From Nocardioides sp. InS609-2 (lineage in GTDB: Bacteria > Actinomycetota > Actinomycetes > Propionibacteriales > Nocardioidaceae): 64,000 bases of DNA. Under the pieces are notes generated by a model. That model was not told where the DNA came from. It searched no databases and saw only the letters and a program-made list of their open reading frames with translations. A program made the translations under genes and the position numbers. The stretch lies in contig NZ_CP060034.1 in the NCBI RefSeq assembly GCF_023208195.1, positions 4,092,001 through 4,156,000 on the forward strand, given 5' to 3'. Below, piece by piece: positions 1 to 8,004 of this stretch (positions are counted from its first letter, which is position 1; every line of letters begins with the position of its first letter).

Positions 1-92
1 ACTACGACCACGTCGCCGAGCAGGCGTTCTTCATGTGCGGTGGACTCGACGACGTCGAGGCCAAGTGGGCTGAGATCCAGAAGAGCTTCTGA
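1..92 (+). CDS. atpD: F1 ATP synthase subunit beta, C-terminal end (partial)
   Basis: The window opens inside this gene. The frame starting at base 3 reads YDHVAEQAFFMCGGLDDVEA and runs to TGA at 90-92; this is the typical C-terminus of the catalytic beta subunit of F1, with the conserved QAFxMCGG stretch. Beta carries the nucleotide-binding catalytic sites of the membrane-bound ATP synthase on the cytoplasmic side. Its TGA shares one base with the ATG of atpC (TGATG), the usual translationally coupled arrangement at the end of the atp operon. Only the last 29 residues are visible. Confidence 0.95.
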   Translation, partial: YDHVAEQAFFMCGGLDDVEAKWAEIQKSF

Positions 93-487
93 TGAGTGAC
101 TCCCAGCTGCAGGTGGAGCTCGTCGCCGCCGACCGCCTCGTGTGGTCGGGGGAGGCGAAGATGGTGATCGCCCGCACCACCGAGGGCGACGTCGGCATCC
201 TGCCGAACCACGCTCCGTTGCTGTCGGTGATCATCGAGGGTGTCGTCGACGTGCAGACCGCCGACGGCGAGACCTGGGTCGCTGCCGTGGACGCCGGCTT
301 CCTGTCGGTGGCCCACAACCGTGTCTCGATCCTCTCCGAGCACGCCGAGATGTCACACGAGATCGACCTGGAGAAGGCACGCCACGATCTCGAGCGGCAC
401 AAGGCCTCGGGCGAGAACGACGACGCTGCGCAAGAGGCAGTCCGCCGGGCAGAGGCCCGGATCCGCGCCGTCGAAATGGCCTCTTGA
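92..487 (+). CDS. atpC: F1 ATP synthase subunit epsilon
   Basis: At 131 aa this is the normal size for actinobacterial epsilon. Residues 1-85 form the beta-sandwich with the family signature GILPNHAPLL at 35-44; residues about 90-131 are the charged, helix-forming C-terminal arm that regulates ATP hydrolysis. Epsilon sits in the central stalk and couples rotation of gamma to the c-ring. The ATG overlaps the atpD stop by one base, and a hairpin 24 bp after the stop ends the operon. Family and position are both diagnostic. Confidence 0.97.
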   Translation: MSDSQLQVELVAADRLVWSGEAKMVIARTTEGDVGILPNHAPLLSVIIEGVVDVQTADGETWVAAVDAGFLSVAHNRVSILSEHAEMSHEIDLEKARHDLERHKASGENDDAAQEAVRRAEARIRAVEMAS

Positions 488-510
488 ATCAAGACTGAAC
501 GACCACCAGT

Positions 511-543
511 AGGGTGAGCGCACGGGAAACCGTGGCTCACCCT
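511..543 (+). terminator. Probable terminator of the atp operon
   Basis: AGGGTGAGC (511-519) pairs with GCTCACCCT (535-543), and inside it CACGG (521-525) pairs with CCGTG (530-534) across a GAAA tetraloop. This gives a 14-bp stem with one bulged G. Only a short TTT follows (551-553), as is common in high-GC actinobacteria. It lies 24 bp after atpC and about 70 bp before the next gene, so it should separate the atp transcript from the DUF2550 gene. Confidence 0.75.
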
Positions 544-613
544 GCTGCGTTTCCGGGGCGGCTTTGGGCTACGGGACTGGTGTCTCGACAAGCGGATCGT
601 GCAGGAGGGTTGA

Positions 614-1054
614 ATGCCGGTGTGGCAATGGCTGCTGGATGCAGCCGGCCTCCTGCTGGCGCTCTTCCTCGCTTACGGGATCGCGCTGATCTCGCGTCGC
701 CGCGTGCTGTCTCGCAACGGCGGCACCTTCGAGCTGAGCTACCGCATCCGCACCACGCATCCTGGGCGCGGCTGGCTGCTCGGGCTCGGCCGCTACTCCG
801 GCGACTCCCTCGAGTGGTTCCGGATCTTCTCACTCTCCCCGCGACCCAAGCGGGAGTGGCAGCGCGGCCAGGTCACCTACGCGGGCCGCCGAGAGCCGTC
901 CGGTGTCGAGCAGATGTCCCTGTACGCCGACCATGTCGTGGTGTCCTGCTCCACACCTGACGGCCCGTTGGAGCTGGCGATGGATCCTTCGTCACTGACC
1001 GGGTTCCAGTCCTGGCTGGAAGCCGGGCCACCCGGCGGAGCGCGACACCTGTGA
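614..1054 (+). CDS. DUF2550 family membrane-anchored protein
   Basis: A 146-aa protein with one N-terminal membrane segment (about residues 5-25) followed by a basic cytoplasmic domain with an RRRVLSRNGGTFELSYR-type start. DUF2550 proteins are a conserved actinobacterial family found directly downstream of atpC; their biochemical role is not known. The ATG is preceded by GGAGGG at 604-609, a good ribosome-binding site. The stop overlaps the GTG of the following transporter gene (GTGA), so the two are probably co-translated. The family call rests on size, fold and position. Confidence 0.85.
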   Translation: MPVWQWLLDAAGLLLALFLAYGIALISRRRVLSRNGGTFELSYRIRTTHPGRGWLLGLGRYSGDSLEWFRIFSLSPRPKREWQRGQVTYAGRREPSGVEQMSLYADHVVVSCSTPDGPLELAMDPSSLTGFQSWLEAGPPGGARHL

Positions 1055-2205
1055 CCGAGGCCCTCGTCCCGGCCCGCAACGCGGTAGCCGTGTCGTTCTT
1101 CCTCAACGGTCTGTGCTTCGCCACCTGGGTCTCCCGCATCCCCGAGGCGCGCTCCGACTTCGACCTGTCCAACGGTGCGCTGGGTCTGCTCCTGCTCAAC
1201 ATCGCCATCGGGTCACTCCTCGCGTTGCCGACCACGGGAGCGGCGATCGCGGCGTTCGGCACGGTCCGCGTCGTACGCCTGGGTGCGACGTCCGCTGCGC
1301 TCGGGCTGGTCGGTGCCGCGGCGGGACTGGGCAACTTCTTGCCGCTGACGGCAGCCGGCCTCTTCGTGTACGGGTTGGGCATCGGGGCGTGGGATGTCGC
1401 GATGAACGTCGAGGGGGCCGAGGTCGAGCGCCACCTCGGCCGCACGATCATGCCGCGCTTCCACGCCGGCTTCAGCCTCGGCACCGTCGTCGGCGCCCTT
1501 GCCGGGGCGGGCCTGGTGGCCCTCGACGCTCCGGCCGCGTGGCACCTCTCGGTGGTGGCCGTGATCGCGTTCACGCTGGTGTGGTTCACCTCCATGTCGT
1601 TCCTGCCGGTCGCGGACCTGGGGCACGAGGAAGGCTCCGGCGCCCTGCGCGCCTGGCTCGAGCCCCGCACAGTCGTCATCGGCATCATGGTGCTCGCCCT
1701 CGCCCTGACCGAGGGCACGGCCAACGACTGGCTCGCGGTCGCCCTGGTCGACGGCTACGACGTGTCGCACTCGGCAGGTGTCGCGGGCTTCGCCCTCTTC
1801 GTGGCGGCGATGACGGTGTGCCGGTTCGTCGGCACCGGCCTGATCGACCGCTTCGGTCGCGTGGCCGTGCTGTGGTCGACGATGGCGGCCGCGGGCGTCG
1901 GAGTGCTGCTGATCGTGTTCGGCCAGCACCCCGCTGTGGTGACCAGCGGGATCGTGCTCTGGGGTGGGGGCGCCGCGCTCGGGTTCCCGGTCGGCATGAG
2001 TGCGGCAGCCGACGACCCGGTGCGCGCCGCCGCCCGGGTGAGCGTGGTGTCGACGGTCGGCTACGCGGCGTTCCTGGCCGGCCCGCCTCTGCTCGGCTTC
2101 GTGGGTGACGAGGTCGGGACGCTCGAGTCGCTGCTGGTGGTCGCGTGTGTCCTGATGCCGGCAGCGCTCGCCGTACCCGCTGCCCGGGAGCCTGCACGCC
2201 GGTGA
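1051..2205 (+). CDS. MFS transporter (YbjJ-like)
   Basis: A 384-aa protein with about 12 hydrophobic segments in the major facilitator pattern. The N-terminus has the CFATWVSRIPEAR motif typical of the YbjJ-like branch of small MFS permeases whose substrates are mostly unknown. Translation starts at a GTG that overlaps the DUF2550 stop by 4 bp, indicating an operon. Nothing in the sequence or context fixes the substrate. Confidence 0.85.
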   Translation: MTEALVPARNAVAVSFFLNGLCFATWVSRIPEARSDFDLSNGALGLLLLNIAIGSLLALPTTGAAIAAFGTVRVVRLGATSAALGLVGAAAGLGNFLPLTAAGLFVYGLGIGAWDVAMNVEGAEVERHLGRTIMPRFHAGFSLGTVVGALAGAGLVALDAPAAWHLSVVAVIAFTLVWFTSMSFLPVADLGHEEGSGALRAWLEPRTVVIGIMVLALALTEGTANDWLAVALVDGYDVSHSAGVAGFALFVAAMTVCRFVGTGLIDRFGRVAVLWSTMAAAGVGVLLIVFGQHPAVVTSGIVLWGGGAALGFPVGMSAAADDPVRAAARVSVVSTVGYAAFLAGPPLLGFVGDEVGTLESLLVVACVLMPAALAVPAAREPARR

Positions 2206-2230
2206 GGTGGTGGCGGCTACGGTCGAATCC

Positions 2231-2872
2231 ATGACTGTCGAACGCCGTGCGCTCGGGCGTGCCGCCCTGCTCGCCGTACCGGGGCTGGCGCTCGCCGTCG
2301 TCGGCCTGTTCCATCCGCGCTACCTGGTCATCGGCACGGCCGAGCGCTGGACGATGCTGCACGTCGCCGGCTTGTTCGTCTTCCCGCTGGTCGGCGTCGC
2401 GCTGGTCATGCTGATGAGCGGCCGCGACGACGTGGTCGGCTGGCTCGTGCGCGTGACGGCCTTCGTGTACGCCGCGGCGTACTCCGCACTCGACGTGATC
2501 AGCGGGATCGGGGCCGGCTACGTCACCTGGCGGCTCGGCGAGAACGTGATCCGTCCCGACGAGGTGCGCTACCTGTTCGTCATCGGCGGGCGACTCGGGG
2601 AGGTCGGCTCGTGGGCACTCATCGCCTGCACCGTGGTCGTCGCAGCCGACGCGATACGGCAGCGCGGCCCGGTCGCCGTGCCGGGCGTCCTGCTCGTGCC
2701 GGGCGCCGTGCTGGTGCACAGCGACCACATCTTCGCGCCCAACGGGGTGCTGGGCATGACCTTCATCGGGCTGGCCACCGGCTGGCTGGGCTGGGTGGGG
2801 CTCAGCCCCGCTCGCCACCAGGAACCCACAACACATCGCCGTTCGCGCGGTTCGCGTGCCGGGCGAGGATGA
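2231..2872 (+). CDS. Hypothetical multi-pass membrane protein
   Basis: 213 aa counted from the ATG at 2231; an in-frame GTG at 2207 is the alternative. There are five to six hydrophobic segments, beginning with LLAVPGLALAVVGLFHPRYL, and a basic, probably cytoplasmic tail after about residue 190. No family with known function was recognised. It lies 25 bp after the MFS gene and may belong to that transcript. Its last 71 bp overlap the 3' end of the convergent pduO gene, so the arginine-rich C-terminus is partly the complement of the PduO coding sequence and may be poorly conserved. Confidence 0.6.
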   Translation: MTVERRALGRAALLAVPGLALAVVGLFHPRYLVIGTAERWTMLHVAGLFVFPLVGVALVMLMSGRDDVVGWLVRVTAFVYAAAYSALDVISGIGAGYVTWRLGENVIRPDEVRYLFVIGGRLGEVGSWALIACTVVVAADAIRQRGPVAVPGVLLVPGAVLVHSDHIFAPNGVLGMTFIGLATGWLGWVGLSPARHQEPTTHRRSRGSRAGRG

Positions 2873-3377
2873 AGAGCAGGTCCGAGAGCCGGTTGAGGTA
2901 GGTCAGGGCAAGCACGTTCATGGTGTCCTCGTGCTCGCGCCAGGCCGCCCAGCCCGACCGCTCCGCGCGTCGTACGACGGTGCGCGACACGTGGAGATGG
3001 GCAGCGCCGACGGTGCCGCCGTTGAGGATGAACGACCTCAGCTTGGTCAACGGCTCGTTGTAGGCGTCACACCAGCCCTCGAGCCGGTCGACGTAGTCCT
3101 GCTCGACGCGCAACGGCGGGAACTGCGGCTCGGCCACGACCGGGGTGCAGAGGTCGGCGCCGACGTCGAACAGGTCGTTCTGTACCCGGGTGACCAGCGC
3201 GACGACGTCGTCGTCGAGGTCGCCGCAGGCGATGGCCACACCGAGCGAGGCGTTGGCCTCGTCGACATCTGCGTACGCCGCGAGCCGGAGGTCGTTCTTG
3301 GACGTCTCGCTCATGTCGCCCAGGCGGGTGGTGCCGGCATCGCCGGTGCGGGTGTAGATCCGGGTGAGGTTGACCAT
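2802..3377 (-). CDS. pduO: Cob(I)alamin adenosyltransferase, PduO type
   Basis: 191 aa. Transfers the 5'-deoxyadenosyl group of ATP to cob(I)alamin, giving adenosylcobalamin, the cofactor of the acyl-CoA mutases in this window. Visible family motifs are the ATP-binding TRTGDAGTT at residues 9-17, FILNGG at 116-121, SRTVVRRAER at 131-140 and YLNRLSD at 160-166. The start is the ATG at 3377, with 265 bp of gene-free DNA to the divergent STAS gene. Its closeness to ethylmalonyl-CoA mutase (4033) fits a supporting role for B12-dependent carbon metabolism. Confidence 0.93.
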   Translation of the reverse strand: MVNLTRIYTRTGDAGTTRLGDMSETSKNDLRLAAYADVDEANASLGVAIACGDLDDDVVALVTRVQNDLFDVGADLCTPVVAEPQFPPLRVEQDYVDRLEGWCDAYNEPLTKLRSFILNGGTVGAAHLHVSRTVVRRAERSGWAAWREHEDTMNVLALTYLNRLSDLLFILARHANRANGDVLWVPGGERG

Positions 3378-3642
3378 GGGACCGAGCGTAGTGCGCCGTC
3401 AGCGAGGCGAGTGCCCCGTGGTTCGGAAGTCCCATCCGCCACATGCGTCACATGCCGAACTGCGCGCGGAAACGGCGTCCGCTATCCGGCGGTGACCGCC
3501 GTGATCCCCGAGACCCGCCCGAAAAGATGTGGCGCGGAGGCAACCGACCGGCGTATCACAGCGTCATAGTGGTCAGAGGCAGCTGTCGACGGTGGTGGCT
3601 GCCAGACCGACGAGCTCGGGACGTCGGAAGGGGAACTGGGAC

Positions 3643-3963
3643 ATGGAGATCATCACCGATGGTCCGATGCTCGTGCTGAGTGGCGAGTTCGACGTGCGCA
3701 GCACCTGGGAGGTGCGGGCCGCGCTCTACCAGCACCTCGAGGAACACCTCGAGGGCCACGACGAGGACGTCGTCATCGACATGACCGACGTGACCACCAT
3801 CGACGTCACCGCACTCAAGGTCCTTGCCGTCGCCACGCGCGAGGCCATGCGCCACGGTCACCACCTCACCCTGCGCGGCTGCGGTCCGCAGGTGCGCCGG
3901 ATGCTGCACATCTCCCGGCTGATCCGGGTCGTCGAGGTCGAGCGCCAGGCTGCCTCGGCCTGA
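3643..3963 (+). CDS. STAS-domain anti-sigma factor antagonist-like protein
   Basis: 106 aa from the ATG at 3643, which has GGAAGGGGA at 3626-3634 as ribosome-binding site. The whole protein is one STAS domain. Aligning with SpoIIAA, the phosphorylation loop DSSG becomes D54-V55-T56-A, so a threonine sits where SpoIIAA has its phosphorylated serine. Such proteins bind anti-sigma kinases and free the sigma factor when unphosphorylated. No kinase or sigma gene is adjacent, so the partner is unknown. The long upstream extension of the frame lacks protein character and was not used. Confidence 0.8.
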   Translation: MEIITDGPMLVLSGEFDVRSTWEVRAALYQHLEEHLEGHDEDVVIDMTDVTTIDVTALKVLAVATREAMRHGHHLTLRGCGPQVRRMLHISRLIRVVEVERQAASA

Positions 3964-3993
3964 TCCACGCGTGGGATATGCCACTCGCGCAGG

Positions 3994-4032
3994 CGGTTAC
4001 GCGGTGGTAACCGTGGGCCTACGCTCGTGGCC
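3994..4032 (+). promoter_or_regulatory. Promoter and inverted repeat upstream of meaA
   Basis: CGGTTAC (3994-4000) and GTAACCG (4007-4013) form a perfect 7-bp inverted repeat with a 6-bp spacer. It overlaps a possible -35 (TTACGC, 3997-4002); a possible -10 (TACGCT, 4020-4025) follows after 17 bp. The ATG at 4033 lies only 7 bp beyond that -10, so the transcript may be leaderless. A repressor or activator site is inferred from the position. A near copy of the GTTAC-N6-GTAAC core lies upstream of ccrA. Confidence 0.5.
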
Positions 4033-6078
4033 ATGACCGATCCCTCCCCGATCGACCCGGCCGGTCCCGCGCCAAAGGACAAGCCGTGGGTGATGCGCAC
4101 CTACGCCGGTCACTCGACCGCCACGGCCTCCAACGCGCTATACCGCTCGAACCTCGCCAAGGGGCAGACCGGTCTCTCGGTCGCCTTCGACCTGCCGACC
4201 CAGACCGGCTACGACCCAGACAGCCCGCTGGCGCGCGGCGAGGTCGGCAAGGTCGGCGTACCCGTGCCTCACCTGGGCGAGATGCGCCGGCTCTTCGACG
4301 ACATCCCGCTCACCGCGATGAACACCTCGATGACCATCAACGCCACCGCGATGTGGCTGCTGGCCTTGTATCAGGTCGCTGCGGAGGAGCAGGCTGGTGC
4401 TGTTCCAGGGGGCGACCTGGACCCCGCCGAGGTCGCCGGCCAGCTGGCCGGCACGACCCAGAACGACATCATCAAGGAGTACCTCTCCCGGGGGACCTAC
4501 GTGTTCCCGCCCGAGCACTCGCTGCGGCTGATCAGCGACATGATCGCCTACACGGTCCACCAGATCCCGAAGTGGAACCCGATCAACATCTGCAGCTACC
4601 ACCTGCAGGAGGCCGGCGCCACGCCCGCACAGGAGCTCGCCTACGCGCTGTGTACGGCGATCGCGGTGCTCGACCAGGTGAAGAGCTCCGGGCAGGTCGA
4701 CGAGGCCGACTTCGAGAAGGTCGTCGGTCGGATCTCCTTCTTCGTCAACGCAGGCGTGCGGTTCGTCGAGGAGACGTGCAAGATGCGCGCGTTCGTCGAG
4801 CTGTGGGACGAGATCACCCGTGAGCGCTACGGCGTGGAGGACGCCAAGATGCGGCGGTTCCGCTACGGCGTGCAGGTCAACTCGCTGGGGCTCACCGAGG
4901 CCCAGCCGGAGAACAACGTGCAGCGCATCGTGCTCGAGATGCTGGGGGTGACGCTGTCGAAGAACGCCCGAGCCCGCGCCGTACAGCTGCCGGCGTGGAA
5001 CGAGGCTCTGGGCCTGCCGCGGCCGTGGGACCAGCAGTGGTCGCTGCGGATGCAGCAGGTGCTCGCGTTCGAGTCCGACCTGCTGGAGTACGACGACATC
5101 TTCGACGGCTCGAAGGTCATCGAGGCCAAGGTGGCCGCCCTGGTGGCCGGCGCGAAGGCCGAGATGGACCGCGTGCAGGCACTCGGCGGGGCGATCGCTG
5201 CCGTCGAGTCGGGCTACATGAAGTCGGAGCTGGTGTCGGCGCACGCCGCCAGGCGGGCCCGGATCGAGTCGGGCGCCGAGGTCATCGTGGGCGTCAACAA
5301 GTACGAGACCACCGAGCCATCGCCGCTCACTGCCGACGTCGACGGCTCGATCATGGCCGCCGACCCGCAGGCCGAGCAGTCGGCGCTCACCTCGGTCGAG
5401 CAGTGGAAGGCCGAGCGTGACGGCGCCGCCGTCGAGGCGGCGCTGAGCCAGCTGGCCGCGGATGCCAAGACCACCAAGAACCTGATGGAGGCGACCCTGG
5501 TCGCCGCCCGCGCGGGTGCGACGACGGGGGAGTGGGCCGGCACGCTACGTGAGGTGTTCGGCGAGTTCCGGGCACCCACGGGCGTCTCCGGGGCCGTGGG
5601 GGTCGCCGAGGCCGGCGCCGAACTGCGCGGTGTGCGCGAGCGCGTCAGGCAGACAGGCGAGGAGCTCGGCGGACGGCTGCGCCTGCTCGTCGGCAAGCCC
5701 GGACTCGACGGTCACTCCAACGGCGCCGAGCAGGTCGCCGTACGCGCTCGGGACGCGGGCTTCGAGGTCATCTACCAGGGCATCCGGCTAACGCCAGAGC
5801 AGATCGTGGCCGCCGCCGTGGCCGAGGACGTGCACTGCGTGGGCCTCTCGATCCTGTCTGGCTCGCACATGGAGCTTGTGCCGTCGGTGCTCGACGGGCT
5901 GGCCGAGGAGGGTCTCGGTGACCTGCCTGTCATCGTCGGCGGGATCATTCCAGATGCCGACGGGCGCAGGCTGAAGGAGCTCGGCGTCGCCGCCGTCTAC
6001 ACCCCCAAGGACTTCGGGCTGACCGAGATCATGGGTGGCATCGTCGACGTGATCCGGCGGGCCAACGACCTCGACTGA
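4033..6078 (+). CDS. meaA: Ethylmalonyl-CoA mutase (MeaA/Ecm family)
   Basis: 681 aa from the ATG at 4033; a GTG 6 bp upstream is possible. This B12-dependent acyl-CoA mutase interconverts (2R)-ethylmalonyl-CoA and methylsuccinyl-CoA in the ethylmalonyl-CoA pathway. The TIM-barrel domain starts with KPWVMRTYAGHSTATASNAL and continues LSVAFDLPTQTGYDPD, which separates MeaA from methylmalonyl-CoA mutase. Tyr24 and Arg153 stand at the positions that bind a carboxylated acyl group. The C-terminal cobalamin domain has the base-off motif D-G-H-S-N-G with the ligand His near 561. Both domains lie on one chain. PduO is encoded nearby, and Ccr, epimerase and MeaB at 26-30 kb. Confidence 0.9.
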   Translation: MTDPSPIDPAGPAPKDKPWVMRTYAGHSTATASNALYRSNLAKGQTGLSVAFDLPTQTGYDPDSPLARGEVGKVGVPVPHLGEMRRLFDDIPLTAMNTSMTINATAMWLLALYQVAAEEQAGAVPGGDLDPAEVAGQLAGTTQNDIIKEYLSRGTYVFPPEHSLRLISDMIAYTVHQIPKWNPINICSYHLQEAGATPAQELAYALCTAIAVLDQVKSSGQVDEADFEKVVGRISFFVNAGVRFVEETCKMRAFVELWDEITRERYGVEDAKMRRFRYGVQVNSLGLTEAQPENNVQRIVLEMLGVTLSKNARARAVQLPAWNEALGLPRPWDQQWSLRMQQVLAFESDLLEYDDIFDGSKVIEAKVAALVAGAKAEMDRVQALGGAIAAVESGYMKSELVSAHAARRARIESGAEVIVGVNKYETTEPSPLTADVDGSIMAADPQAEQSALTSVEQWKAERDGAAVEAALSQLAADAKTTKNLMEATLVAARAGATTGEWAGTLREVFGEFRAPTGVSGAVGVAEAGAELRGVRERVRQTGEELGGRLRLLVGKPGLDGHSNGAEQVAVRARDAGFEVIYQGIRLTPEQIVAAAVAEDVHCVGLSILSGSHMELVPSVLDGLAEEGLGDLPVIVGGIIPDADGRRLKELGVAAVYTPKDFGLTEIMGGIVDVIRRANDLD

Positions 6079-6107
6079 CGTCGACCGATCTCGCGTAGCG
6101 TGTCGGC

Positions 6108-6686
6108 ATGAGTGACCTCCAGTGCCCGACCACTGTCTTCCTGACGCGGCACGGCGAGGCGGAGTACGAGTCGGACCTGCTGACGAACGCCGGCGGCTCG
6201 CTGACCCTGCAGGGTCGCGAGCAGGCGCGCGAGCTGGGGCGAAGGCTGGCCGGCGAGCGGATCGCGGCCGTCTACTCCAGCCCCGTCGCCCGGGCCGTCC
6301 AGACGGCCGAGCTCGCCGCTGCTCGGCTGGGCGTGGACGTGGTCGTGCGGGAGGGGCTGCAGGAGTTCGGACCCGGTGACCTGCTCGGCCTGGCGGCTGG
6401 TCACGGACTCTTCGAGGACGTCATGGATGCCTGGCGGACCGGGGACGCGGAGCGCCGGGTCCCCGGTGGTGAGTCCGGCGCCGAGATCTCGGCGCGTGTC
6501 TTCGCCGTGCTCGACAGCCTGGCCGACGTCCACCGCGGGGAGGCGTTGCTGGTGGTCAGCCATGGCGGCGCTATGTGTGCATCACTGGCGTACGCCGGGG
6601 CATCCGAGCTGTCCCGCGAGGTCGCCAACTGTGCGTCGTACCGGCTGGAAGGCGACGCCAGCGGTTGGCGGGCGGGCGTCTGGTGA
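6108..6686 (+). CDS. Histidine phosphatase family protein (phosphoglycerate mutase-like)
   Basis: 192 aa. The catalytic RHG sits at residues 14-16 (TRHGEAEY), the distal His at 152 (VVSHGG), and the SSPVARAVQTAE stretch after the first strand is typical of SixA/CobC/PGM-like phosphatases. Substrate cannot be read from the sequence; small phosphomonoesters or phosphoproteins are both known in the family. It lies 29 bp after meaA. Its TGA overlaps the GTG of a second, related phosphatase gene that is interrupted, so the pair looks like an in-place duplication. Confidence 0.88.
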   Translation: MSDLQCPTTVFLTRHGEAEYESDLLTNAGGSLTLQGREQARELGRRLAGERIAAVYSSPVARAVQTAELAAARLGVDVVVREGLQEFGPGDLLGLAAGHGLFEDVMDAWRTGDAERRVPGGESGAEISARVFAVLDSLADVHRGEALLVVSHGGAMCASLAYAGASELSREVANCASYRLEGDASGWRAGVW

Positions 6687-7276
6687 GCAGCTCGCGGATC
6701 TTCCTGGCCAGGCACGGCCTTGCCGACTACTAGACCGAGGTCGTCACCGACGACGGCGGCAGCCTCTCGGTCGAAGGCCGGTCGCAGGCGCGCGGCCTGG
6801 CCGCGGCGCTCCGCGGTGAGCGGATCTCGCGGGTGTGGTGCAGCCCGTTGTCGCGGGCGGTGCAGACGGCCGAGATCACCGCTTGCGACCTCGGGGTCGA
6901 CGTGGTGGTGCGCGAGGCCCTGCGGGAGTACGGCGTGGGGGCGCTGGCCGGCACCGACGCCGATGAGTCGGAGGTGATCGGGCCGGTCTTCGGTGCCTGG
7001 GCGGCCGGGGACGACACCGCCACCATCGAGGGCGGAGAGGCGATCGCCGACATCGTGGCGCGGATGACCCGCGTGCTCGACGACATCGCCGACCAGCACC
7101 AGGGCGAGGCCGTGGTGGTCGTCAGCCACGGGGGAGTCATCATGGCGACTGTGCCGGAGCTGCTAGGTCAGCCGCGCCTCTCGGCGTGGGACCACGTGCT
7201 GCCCGGCGGCGGCTTCATCGCCCTGGACCGGGACGGCGAAGGCTGGCGTCTCAACCCGGCTCACCCGCGACGTTGA
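6683..7276 (+). pseudogene. Second histidine phosphatase, interrupted by an in-frame TAG
   Basis: Reading from the GTG at 6683 gives SSRIFLARHGLADY, then TAG at 6731-6733, then 181 further codons in the same frame ending at 7276 (TEVVTDDGGSLSVEG onward, SPLSRAVQTAE, VVVVSHGG). The upstream paralogue has Glu (YESD) at the matching place, so a single GAG to TAG change explains it. The stop separates the catalytic RHG from the rest. A restart at a downstream GTG (6833) would lack the active-site histidine. A sequencing error or readthrough remains possible because the rest of the frame is clean. Its 3' end overlaps the convergent VOC gene by 26 bp. Confidence 0.8.
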
Positions 7277-7664
7277 CCATCCAGGTGATGCCGAACTTGT
7301 CGGTGAGCATGCCGAACTCGTCGCCCCACGTCTGCTTCTCGAGCGGGACCGTGATCGTGCCACCCTCGGACAGCCCGGCGAACCAGCCGCGCAGGTCTTC
7401 GCTGTCGTCGCCGGACAGGCTGATGGCGATGTTGTCGCCCGGGTTGTGCGGGTTGCCGGGAGGGGTGTCGGCGAGCATCAGGGTGAAGCCGGCCGGTGTC
7501 TCTAGTGACCCGTGCATCAGCAGGTCCGCGCCGGGCGCCGCCGGGTCGCCGTACTCGCCGAACGTGTTGGAGCTCGACTCTCCGCCGAGCACCGACTGGT
7601 AGAACTCCAGCGCCCATCGGGCGTTGTCCTTAAAGCTGATGTAGGGGTTCAACCGCGATGCCAT
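7251..7664 (-). CDS. VOC (glyoxalase/PhnB-like) family protein
   Basis: 137 aa from the ATG at 7664, preceded by AAGGAG, which makes the longer upstream start unlikely. The start MASRLNPYISFKDNARWALE and the FYQSVLGGE stretch are typical of PhnB-like vicinal-oxygen-chelate proteins; the C-terminus keeps the EFGMLTDKFGITWMVN pattern. These are cytoplasmic dimers, mostly of unknown substrate, related to glyoxalases and bleomycin-resistance proteins. Convergent with, and slightly overlapping, the broken phosphatase gene. Confidence 0.85.
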   Translation of the reverse strand: MASRLNPYISFKDNARWALEFYQSVLGGESSSNTFGEYGDPAAPGADLLMHGSLETPAGFTLMLADTPPGNPHNPGDNIAISLSGDDSEDLRGWFAGLSEGGTITVPLEKQTWGDEFGMLTDKFGITWMVNVAGEPG

Positions 7665-7747
7665 GGAGGTCTCCTTCGTAGGGTTGGCGATGACGGTAGC
7701 CCTCGCCACGGACAGCGTGAAGACCCGACATTCTCACTTTGGAACGA

Positions 7748-7766
7748 TTAGGTTAGGCATGCCTTA
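7748..7766 (+). promoter_or_regulatory. Putative IdeR/DtxR iron box
   Basis: TTAGGTTAGGCATGCCTTA matches the DtxR/IdeR consensus (TTAGGTTAGSCTAACCTAA) at 15 of 19 positions and contains the perfect palindrome AGGCATGCCT. It ends 19 bp before the GTG of the small Cys-rich gene and about 240 bp before ferritin. Iron-dependent control of an iron-storage unit is the natural reading. Whether the regulator represses or activates from this site cannot be told from the sequence. Confidence 0.65.
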
Positions 7767-7785
7767 TCGGATGTAAAGTGCGTGT

Positions 7786-7977
7786 GTGGGCAAGAACAAG
7801 GTCGCCAAGCTCCCCAAGAAGAAGTGCTGCGTCTCCACGCCGCGGTGCAACCGGTGCCCCCTGCGCATGCTGAAGGAAGGCACGCTGCCGGAGGGCTATA
7901 CGGTCAAGAAGCGCAAGCTCGTCAAGGTCGACCTGGCCGGGGCGAAGAAGAAGAAGTCGAAGAAGATCGCGGCCTGA
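7786..7977 (+). CDS. Small Lys/Cys-rich conserved protein
   Basis: 63 aa from a GTG. It is very basic, with a KLPKKKCC start and a KKKKSKK tail, and has four cysteines at 14, 15, 21 and 24 (CC-x5-C-x2-C), a pattern that could bind a metal. I know similar short proteins from related actinobacteria but no function. It lies directly under the putative iron box and 27 bp upstream of ferritin, so a role in iron handling or in nucleic-acid binding under iron control is plausible but inferred from context alone. Confidence 0.75.
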   Translation: MGKNKVAKLPKKKCCVSTPRCNRCPLRMLKEGTLPEGYTVKKRKLVKVDLAGAKKKKSKKIAA

Positions 7978-8004
7978 CCGCCGCCGTACCCCGCAGGAGT
8001 GAAC

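Noticed and set aside
3378..3642. Possible small gene or RNA in the 265 bp between pduO and the STAS gene
   Set aside because: Open frames here have no protein character and no ordered hairpins were seen; left as a plain divergent promoter region.
6731..6733. TAG as a pyrrolysine or other recoded codon
   Set aside because: No methylamine methyltransferase context, no PYLIS-like hairpin and an ordinary phosphatase protein; a simple mutation or sequencing error is more likely.
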